Source of the DNA: CALMZN01 sp964443785 | Lineage (GTDB): Bacteria; Patescibacteriota; Patescibacteriia; UBA1558; GWA2-36-10 | NCBI GenBank assembly: GCA_964443785.1 | Contig: CAYUER010000024.1 | Span: 1-11,698, forward strand | DNA length: 11,698 nucleotides | Reading direction: 5' to 3' | Part shown: positions 6,130-11,698 of the stretch, piece by piece | How positions within the stretch are numbered: the stretch's first letter is position 1 | How the letters are laid out: each line of letters opens with the position of its first letter | Program-made: the position numbers and the translations under genes | The notes under the pieces: generated by a model | What the model was told of the DNA's origin: nothing | Database searches by the model: none | Seen by the model: only the letters and a program-made list of their open reading frames with translations

Positions 6130-6816
6130 ATGCGCAGTAAAAAATTAGCTGGCAATAAACCGCAGGTTTCTACGCAAAGATTTTTGGACATTGCAGAAAT
6201 CAGGGATGATCTAGTGGTGCTCAATGACGGTACAGTCAGAGGAGTATTGTTGGTATCTTCGATCAATTTTGATCTGAAGTCTGAAGATGAACAAGCAGCT
6301 ATTATTTCCGGCTATGTCAGTTTTTTGAATACCTTGGATTACCCTTTGCAAGTTTTGATCCAATCCCGACCACTCAATATCGATGATTATCTCAATCGTT
6401 TGAAAAAAGTGGAAAAAGAGCAGACCAATGAACTATTGCGTATGCAGACAGCCGACTATCGAGAGTTTGTGCAGGAGCTTTTGACCATGGAGAAAATCAT
6501 GAGCAAGAGATTTTATGTAGTCGTGCCTTATAGTCCGATCAGTGACAAGGGTAGGAAATTTGCTAGTCGTCTGGGAGCAGTATTTTCTTCAGCTCAAGTA
6601 GTCCGTCTCAGTAGAAAAAGATTTGATGAATTTAGCGCTCAGCTTTCCAAGCGTTGTAGCTTTATCCAAGCCGGTTTGGGCTCCTTAGGTTTGCGTAGTG
6701 AGCGCTTGAAGACCCAAGAATTAATCGAGATTTACTACAACAGCTACAATCCTAATTTGTTTCAAAAACAACCATTAGAAGATATAAATAAATTAAATAT
6801 TGAGAACAATGTTTAA
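6130..6816 (+). CDS. TraC/VirB4 N-terminal-domain-like protein, free-standing
   Basis: A 228-residue soluble protein that resembles the first domain of TraC/VirB4 ATPases but has no Walker motifs. Residues 14-85 (STQRFLDIAEIRDDLVVLNDG, then RGVLLVSSINFDLKSEDEQ, and PLQVLIQSRPLNIDDYL) follow the usual order of that domain, and KRFYVVVPYSP (126-136) matches its later strand. A helical region rich in serine, arginine and leucine follows, ending in SYNPNLF, which in full-length VirB4 proteins sits near the domain boundary. It ends 8 nt inside the next gene, the VirB4 ATPase, so the two are probably translated together and may act as one complex. It is either a detached N-domain or a paralogous accessory subunit. 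I see no trace of a frameshift that would join them. Confidence 0.75.
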   Translation: MRSKKLAGNKPQVSTQRFLDIAEIRDDLVVLNDGTVRGVLLVSSINFDLKSEDEQAAIISGYVSFLNTLDYPLQVLIQSRPLNIDDYLNRLKKVEKEQTNELLRMQTADYREFVQELLTMEKIMSKRFYVVVPYSPISDKGRKFASRLGAVFSSAQVVRLSRKRFDEFSAQLSKRCSFIQAGLGSLGLRSERLKTQELIEIYYNSYNPNLFQKQPLEDINKLNIENNV

Positions 6817-8734
6817 AGCCAAGCAAATAAAAGAAGCAGCTAGCAGCGAAAGAGAAGTCGACGAAGGAGCCGCTCGTTTTCAAGCTATCAAAGCCCAGGT
6901 CAACAAAGGCCAAAAACAAGTGGCCGATAGCGAGCTTCTAGAGGCAGAAAAAGTTTTGCGTGAAGGTATAGTATCAGTCCGTGATATCATTGCCCCGGCA
7001 GCTATGAAAGTCGAGAGTACTTTTTTGCAGCTCAATGATATTTTTGTTCGCTCGATTTTTGTGGTCACCTATCCGCGCTATGTCACTATTGGTTGGTTTG
7101 CTCCGATTATCAATGAGAGTCTGACATTGGATATTAGCATGTATTTTTATCCGATGAATATACGCTTGGTTTTGAAGCAATTACGCAACAAAGTCGGTAC
7201 TATGGAAGCGCAGATTATGGCTGATGCAGAAAAGGGAGCTCCTCGCGATCCTATTGCCGAAACAGCTTTGAGAGATATTGAGGCTTTGCGTGATAGTCTA
7301 TCTCAGGGTAGTGAAAAATTTTTTCAATTTGCTTTGTATATTACTCTTTATGCCAAAGATAAGACCGAGCTTGATTTGGTTTCTGATCGTATTGAAAATT
7401 TACTAGGCACACAGTTGATTTATTCTCGTCGTGCTCTCTGGCAGACCGAGCAGGGCTTCAACTCTACTTTACCACTGGGCAATGACGAGCTGGGCATCAC
7501 TACCAATATGAATAGCTCGCCCATTGCTTCGTCTTTTCCTTTTGTCTCTTCGGAGTTGACTTCTGACCAAGGTATTTTGTACGGCATCAATCGTCATAAT
7601 AACAGCTTGATTTTGTTTGATCGTTTTAGTCTCCAAAATGCCAACATGGTTGTCTTTGCTACCTCTGGTGCTGGCAAAAGCTACGCTATCAAGCTAGAAG
7701 TTTTGCGCTCCTTGATGCTAGGGACTGATGTCATCATTATTGATCCAGAAAATGAATACCAGCATCTTTCAGAAGCAGTCAATGGCGCCTATATCAATGT
7801 CTCACTCAACTCCGAGAGCAAGCTCAATCCTTTTGATTTGCCTAGAGGTATTGGTGGCGATAGTAAGCCAGAGGATATTTTGCGTAGCGCAGTCATCACC
7901 CTAAAGGGGCTGATCCGCCTGATGATTGGCAATATCACTAATACCGAAGATTCATTGCTTGATCGCGCCCTGATAGAGACTTATGCCAAAAAAGATATCA
8001 CCCCCGCCAGTGATCTGAGTAATATCCAACCGCCTTTGATGTCTGATCTAGAAGAGGTGCTTTTGAGCATGGAGGGTGGAGAGGATATGGCTTTGCGTAT
8101 CAAAAAATATACAGAGGGTACTTTTTCAGGCTTGTTCAATAGTCCGACCAATGTCAAAGTCAACAATCAATTGATTGTCTTTTGTATCAGAGATTTAGAA
8201 GATGAGCTCAGGCCCATAGCTATGTATATCATCGTCAACTATATTTGGAATATCATCCGTAGTGAGATGAAGCGTCGTATGCTAGTAGTTGACGAAGCTT
8301 GGATCATGATGCGCCATGAGGATAGTGCCAAATTTATGTTTGCCTTGGTCAAGCGTTGTCGCAAGTACTATCTAGGAGTGACAACCATCACTCAGGATGT
8401 CAATGACTTTTTGACTTCACCTTTTGGCAATGCCATTGTCACCAACTCGTCTATTCAGATGTTGCTCAAGCAATCACCGGCAGCTATTAATTTGATTCAA
8501 AAAACTTTTATGTTGACGGAAGGTGAAAAATATTTATTGCTAGAGTCGGGAGTAGGTGAGGGAATATTTTTTGCTGGCGCCAAGCACGCTGCTATAAAAA
8601 TACAAGCCTCCTATACTGAGCATCAGATTATTACCTCTGATCCTCGACAGCTTTTGGACATCGAGCAGTCCAAAAAAGAATTCGAAGAAGCCATGATGGC
8701 CGAAGAAGAGGGTGATTCGACTAACAAGCGTTAG
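6809..8734 (+). CDS. virB4: VirB4-family secretion ATPase
   Basis: A 641-residue AAA+/RecA-type ATPase that powers assembly or transport in type IV secretion systems at the cytoplasmic face. The N-terminal region (about 25-260) has the strands FVRSIFVVTYPRYVTIGW and a long helical insertion, LLEAEKVL to LRDSL. The ATPase domain holds the Walker A motif TSGAGKS with the catalytic lysine at residue 290, the segment IIIDPENEYQHL typical of the family, and the Walker B motif MLVVDEAW with Asp495/Glu496. GVTTITQDVNDFL follows, a common VirB4 motif. The domain order is complete and nothing appears broken. I chose ATG 6809 over the in-frame TTG 6800. It overlaps the upstream gene by 8 nt. VirB4 usually works with PrgI/VirB3, which lies two genes upstream. 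Confidence 0.95.
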   Translation: MFKAKQIKEAASSEREVDEGAARFQAIKAQVNKGQKQVADSELLEAEKVLREGIVSVRDIIAPAAMKVESTFLQLNDIFVRSIFVVTYPRYVTIGWFAPIINESLTLDISMYFYPMNIRLVLKQLRNKVGTMEAQIMADAEKGAPRDPIAETALRDIEALRDSLSQGSEKFFQFALYITLYAKDKTELDLVSDRIENLLGTQLIYSRRALWQTEQGFNSTLPLGNDELGITTNMNSSPIASSFPFVSSELTSDQGILYGINRHNNSLILFDRFSLQNANMVVFATSGAGKSYAIKLEVLRSLMLGTDVIIIDPENEYQHLSEAVNGAYINVSLNSESKLNPFDLPRGIGGDSKPEDILRSAVITLKGLIRLMIGNITNTEDSLLDRALIETYAKKDITPASDLSNIQPPLMSDLEEVLLSMEGGEDMALRIKKYTEGTFSGLFNSPTNVKVNNQLIVFCIRDLEDELRPIAMYIIVNYIWNIIRSEMKRRMLVVDEAWIMMRHEDSAKFMFALVKRCRKYYLGVTTITQDVNDFLTSPFGNAIVTNSSIQMLLKQSPAAINLIQKTFMLTEGEKYLLLESGVGEGIFFAGAKHAAIKIQASYTEHQIITSDPRQLLDIEQSKKEFEEAMMAEEEGDSTNKR

Positions 8735-8778
8735 ATGTTTGGTATTATTTTTTTAAAAAATTGTTAAATACAAAATAT

Positions 8779-9339
8779 ATGGATTCCACGAAGAGAAAAA
8801 AAATTATCATCATTGCCTTAACAGCTTTATTGATTATTGTAGCGCTCATCATTGCTTTTAAATTGACTGATTATGGTCAGAAAAAAGATGAGCCCAATAG
8901 TGAGGGTTTGCCGGTTTTTCAGGCACCGAGTGCCAATCTCGAGTATAAGGATCTGCCACCAACCGTGACTGATAGTGAGCTGGGAGCCATACAAGCAGCG
9001 ATGAATTTTGCTGAGCGTTTTGGTACTTATTCTTCTGATCTACCTGGTGAAAATATCAAACAAATCTTAGCTCTGTGTACTGACAAAATGTCTACTTATT
9101 TACAGCAGTTGGAGATTGATTATCAAGCCCAAAATTTTACAGGTATGAGCACCAAGAGTATTGCCAATAAAATTATAGATCTCAATGATAGTCAGGCTGA
9201 GATATTGGTCCAAACTCAAAGACAAGAATCCAAAGTAGTTTCTGGTCAGCTTTTATCTAATACTACTTATCAAGATATCAAAATTAATTTAGTAAAAAAT
9301 GGTGAGCAGTGGCTAGTAGACGCTGCTGATTGGCAATAA
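8779..9339 (+). CDS. Single-pass membrane protein with extracytoplasmic domain, VirB8-like by context
   Basis: A 186-residue protein with a short basic start (MDSTKRKK), one membrane helix (about 9-28) and an exported domain of about 155 residues. A proline-rich stretch (48-62) links them. The outer domain has helices around AAMNFAERFGTYSSDLPGENI and ends in alternating strands, QAEILVQTQRQESKV and YQDIKINLVKNGEQWLVDAADW, an alpha-then-beta order consistent with the NTF2-like fold of VirB8/TcpC proteins. That assignment is inference; I cannot confirm it from sequence identity. Sitting directly after VirB4 fits a scaffold role in the inner-membrane complex. ATG 8779 is preferred to the TTG at 8761. 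The 44-nt gap before it is A/T-rich with no clear promoter. Confidence 0.72.
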   Translation: MDSTKRKKIIIIALTALLIIVALIIAFKLTDYGQKKDEPNSEGLPVFQAPSANLEYKDLPPTVTDSELGAIQAAMNFAERFGTYSSDLPGENIKQILALCTDKMSTYLQQLEIDYQAQNFTGMSTKSIANKIIDLNDSQAEILVQTQRQESKVVSGQLLSNTTYQDIKINLVKNGEQWLVDAADWQ

Positions 9340-9341
9340 TC

Positions 9342-9914
9342 ATGGCAGAAACTTTGCAAGAAAATAATTATCGCATTGGCCTAAATACTGCGCGGGAGCA
9401 AGCTCGTCGTGATAATGCTGTCGGTCAGTCAGCTGATCAAGACGAAGATGGTGGCCTAGAGGAGCAAGAAGCAAAAAGCCAAAATTTTTTGCGTCGTCGT
9501 TTGGATATGTTGAAAAATCGATCCAAAGACCAGGGCGGAGAGAGTGCTGACATTGTCCAAAAACAAGCTGAGGAAAAATTGAAAAAAGAACTAGCTCGAA
9601 AAGCTTCCCTCAAAGCTGCTAATCTGGCCATGGGTGCCACCTTGATTTTACTAGTAGTGACCGTGTTAGTTTGGACAGTGCAGTTTATCGGTGGCAATCT
9701 CTTGGGCTCCAAAGTGATACCAAAATTGGATTTGGGTGAGATCATACTTTGGTTGATTGCTATGGCCGTAGTGGCTACTTTGTTTTTTCTGATCATGTTT
9801 TTTATAGCGATGATTAGCTACGCTTATCAGCATCCTTTGGAAGCACTGATCAATATGGGTAGTTTTTTCCGCTCGGTCTTTTGGGAAGTTTTTAAAAGCT
9901 TATTTAAAAATTAA
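9342..9914 (+). CDS. Two-helix membrane protein with charged N-terminal region, unrecognised
   Basis: A 190-residue protein. Residues 1-95 are hydrophilic and strongly charged, with likely coiled-coil or amphipathic helices (RRRLDMLKNRSK, QAEEKLKKELARKA). Two membrane helices follow at about 96-118 and 133-159, joined by a short loop GSKVIPKLDLGE. The C-terminus (QHPLEALINMGSFFRSVFWEVFKSLFKN) is amphipathic. With a positively charged flank before helix 1, both ends are probably cytoplasmic. It is too small and has too few helices for VirB6. Its place between the VirB8-like and propeller genes, 2 nt after the former, suggests a membrane adaptor of the same apparatus. I do not recognise the family. 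The in-frame TTG at 9330 is rejected because it lies inside the upstream gene. Confidence 0.8.
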   Translation: MAETLQENNYRIGLNTAREQARRDNAVGQSADQDEDGGLEEQEAKSQNFLRRRLDMLKNRSKDQGGESADIVQKQAEEKLKKELARKASLKAANLAMGATLILLVVTVLVWTVQFIGGNLLGSKVIPKLDLGEIILWLIAMAVVATLFFLIMFFIAMISYAYQHPLEALINMGSFFRSVFWEVFKSLFKN

Positions 9915-9943
9915 AATATTTAAGTTTACAAATTTTTACAGCA

Positions 9944-11179
9944 ATGAATATTAAAAAAATATTAGTAGTCGCTTTATTTGCCTTGTCAGTTTTAGCTTTG
10001 GGTTTTGCTTTGTATTGGGTATTTTTTCGCTCAGCACCATCACAGCCAGCTGACAATACTAATACCATAGTCGGTAATTTACCAGGCATAGCCACTGGCA
10101 CTCCCCAAGTGACCAATACTAACAATAATTTGAATCCGAGTTTGCCATTTCAACAATTTGATCCCAACAAGGTTTCCAAGGTAGCTAGTGGTGGTTTGAC
10201 TGAGGTCAATAAATTAAGCACCGATCCAGTCTTGGGAGTAGCCAAGAGTAACAACGGCATTAGTTTTTATGATACAGCCAAACAGCAATTTTTTAGACTC
10301 AATGCCAATGGTCAGCTAGAATTGTTGAGTGACAAATTATTTTATGGAGTTTCTGATGTGACTTGGAGTGAGAGTGGAGAAAAAGCAGTGATCGAATATC
10401 CTGATGGCGTAAATATCCTCTACAATTTTAAAGATAAAAAACAAATAAGCTTGCCACAGGAAATGGAGGAATTTGCTTTTAGTAAGCAGGGGGACGCGAT
10501 TGCTGCCAAATGGATGAGTAGCGCCGATCAAAATGACGCTGACAACAATTGGATAGTAGCAACCAAGGATGATGGCTCTGGTTTGACTTTGATCGAAAAG
10601 CTTGGCGATAAATCTTATAGTACACAAATCGGATTTTCTCCAGATAACCAAATTGCAGCTTTGCATGAAAAAAGTATAGACAATCTAAGGCAGATGGTTT
10701 ATCCCATTGGTCTCAATGGTGAAAATTTACAAGCTTTTGAGGTGGCTGGATCTGGCTTTAGCTCCAAGTGGTCGCCTACTGGTAATTCATTAGTTTATAG
10801 TGTTTACAATGGACAGACTGATTATTTGCCAAATTTGTGGGTCACTAGCGGTAAGACTGGGGAGATTGGTAGTCTCAAAGTTTCTTTGAATCTCAACACT
10901 TGGCCAGACAAATGTACCTACTCTGATGATGCTACGATGTTTTGTGCCGTGCCTCAGGGATTGCCTCGAGGAGCTGGTCTTTATCCAGAGATCACTTATC
11001 AGTATCCTGACAATTTTTATCGAGTAGATTTGAATTCTGGCGTCAAAACATTGCTAGCTAGTCCAGTGGGGTCAGAGGGCATATATTCAGCCTACAATTT
11101 GACAGTTTCCGCTGATGGCTCTACTTTGTATTTCACCGATCGTAATAGCGGCGCCTTGCAAAGTATAAGATTAAAATAA
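9944..11179 (+). CDS. Membrane-anchored TolB-like beta-propeller protein
   Basis: A 411-residue protein with one N-terminal membrane anchor (about 5-28, MNIKKILVVALFALSVLALG), then a Thr/Asn/Pro-rich linker (about 30-75), then an exported domain of repeated four-strand blades. Blade motifs of the WD40/PD40 (TolB) type recur about every 45-55 residues: VTWSESGEKAVIEY, FAFSKQGDAIAAKW, IGFSPDNQIAALHE, SKWSPTGNSLVYSV, CTYSDDATMFCAV and LTVSADGSTLYFTD, so six blades are visible. Cys324 and Cys334 in one blade could form a disulfide. There is no catalytic motif; propellers of this kind bind proteins or sugars. Its location in a VirB4/PrgI cluster suggests an outward-facing scaffold or adhesion part. 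No lipobox cysteine is present. It overlaps the next gene by one base (TAATG). Confidence 0.85.
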   Translation: MNIKKILVVALFALSVLALGFALYWVFFRSAPSQPADNTNTIVGNLPGIATGTPQVTNTNNNLNPSLPFQQFDPNKVSKVASGGLTEVNKLSTDPVLGVAKSNNGISFYDTAKQQFFRLNANGQLELLSDKLFYGVSDVTWSESGEKAVIEYPDGVNILYNFKDKKQISLPQEMEEFAFSKQGDAIAAKWMSSADQNDADNNWIVATKDDGSGLTLIEKLGDKSYSTQIGFSPDNQIAALHEKSIDNLRQMVYPIGLNGENLQAFEVAGSGFSSKWSPTGNSLVYSVYNGQTDYLPNLWVTSGKTGEIGSLKVSLNLNTWPDKCTYSDDATMFCAVPQGLPRGAGLYPEITYQYPDNFYRVDLNSGVKTLLASPVGSEGIYSAYNLTVSADGSTLYFTDRNSGALQSIRLK

Positions 11180-11698
11180 TGTTCAAAAAATTTCTTTTTA
11201 TTTTTTATTTTATCATCATAGTTGCTGGACCATTTTTTGCTTTGGCGCAAAATAATAATGTTAACAATAATTTTCCTGATGTTTCCTCGGGTATAGAGTT
11301 TAAGCCTACCATCAGTATTCCTAATAGTAAATTTTCTGCCACTACCACCGTGACTGGCTCGACTTTACCCGAATACATCGTCGCTGTCTATCGCTACGGC
11401 GGTATCTTTGCTGGTGTAGTTGCTATGTTTATGCTGGTCTATGCTGGCTGGCAGTGGCTCTTAGCCGGAGGTAATGGCTCCAAAATATCCCAAGCCAAAG
11501 AAAAAATAAACGGTGTATTAATGGGTTTATTTTTATTATTTGGTGGTTATTTACTACTATCTTTGATTAGTGAGCGTTTGGTATCTTTCAGACCCCTAGA
11601 CACAGCCCTGCCTGAAATGAGTAAAATCTGTCCAGAAATTACCGATGAAAATCGTTGTAAAAATTTACGTTGTGTTTGGGTAGTAGCAAGCGCAGAAC
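11179..11698 (+). CDS. VirB2-like pilin candidate with cysteine-containing tail (3' end outside window)
   Basis: The frame begins at ATG 11179 and stays open to the last base, giving 173 residues. A signal peptide (FKKFLFIFYFIIIVAGPFFALAQ) has a likely cut after ALA (residues 21-23). After a polar stretch of about 40 residues, two membrane helices (about 73-95 and 111-130) enclose the loop LLAGGNGSKISQAKEKINGVL, the pattern of VirB2/TrbC-type pilins in type IV systems. VirB2 normally ends soon after the second helix. Here at least 43 more residues follow, with three cysteines (151, 160, 165) in CPEITDENRCKNLRCVW, resembling a small disulfide-linked module. The start shares a base with the preceding stop, so the two are probably coupled. 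The 3' part is missing, so full length and domain number cannot be told. Confidence 0.8.
   Translation, partial: MFKKFLFIFYFIIIVAGPFFALAQNNNVNNNFPDVSSGIEFKPTISIPNSKFSATTTVTGSTLPEYIVAVYRYGGIFAGVVAMFMLVYAGWQWLLAGGNGSKISQAKEKINGVLMGLFLLFGGYLLLSLISERLVSFRPLDTALPEMSKICPEITDENRCKNLRCVWVVASAE

Noticed and set aside
8742..8771. A/T-only imperfect hairpin (GTATT...AATAC) with weak -35/-10-like bases between virB4 and the next gene
   Set aside because: The pairing is low-complexity and the promoter elements are poorly spaced; too weak to call a terminator or promoter.
1..11698. tRNA, rRNA, CRISPR arrays, insertion sequences or attachment sites
   Set aside because: I looked for clover-leaf patterns, regularly spaced repeats and transposase-like proteins and saw none.

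Overview
This looks like a chromosomal window from a Candidate Phyla Radiation (Patescibacteria) bacterium, most likely of the Parcubacteria group. The phylum call is inference. It rests on the low-to-moderate GC content, the near absence of Shine-Dalgarno sequences, the gene pair rpsF-ssb-rpsR with no rplI behind it, the style of the ribosomal protein S6 C-terminal tail, and a chromosomal VirB4/PrgI type IV secretion-like locus of the sort common in that radiation. The standard bacterial code fits: tryptophan is TGG and no reading frame carries an internal TGA.

Layout. (1) Positions 1-981 hold the 3' part of an unrecognised gene. It converges on a minus-strand gene (1080-2264) for a Trm11/TrmG10-type tRNA guanine-N2 methyltransferase. 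The gap between them carries a decayed palindromic repeat of the CATTG...GCAATC type. (2) The divergent intergenic region 2265-2516 has a good promoter followed by a strongly structured leader of about 106 nt, and a possible leaderless promoter for the methyltransferase. (3) Positions 2517-4302 are a tight translation/replication operon, rpsF-ssb-rpsR-efp, closed by an 18-bp perfect terminator hairpin (4322-4360). EF-P carries arginine at the tip of its modification loop.

(4) An extended -10 promoter (4366-4395) then starts an eight-gene cluster that runs off the right edge. In order it encodes a conserved unrecognised cytoplasmic protein, a PrgI-family membrane protein, a separate TraC/VirB4 N-domain-like protein, a VirB4 ATPase, a VirB8-like single-pass protein, a two-helix membrane protein with a charged N-terminus, a membrane-anchored TolB-like beta-propeller, and a VirB2-like two-helix pilin candidate with a cysteine-containing tail. 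Genes are 1-44 nt apart or overlap, all on the plus strand, so they probably form one transcription unit.

Taken together, the right half probably encodes part of a cell-envelope type IV secretion or pilus-like machine. ATPase, inner-membrane anchor, periplasmic and pilin-like parts are visible. No relaxase, VirD4 coupling protein, VirB6 or VirB11 is present in the window, so conjugation cannot be claimed. The most interesting points are the detached VirB4 N-domain gene, the propeller and cysteine-tailed pilin inside the cluster, and the structured rpsF leader, a candidate S6:S18-type autoregulatory RNA.
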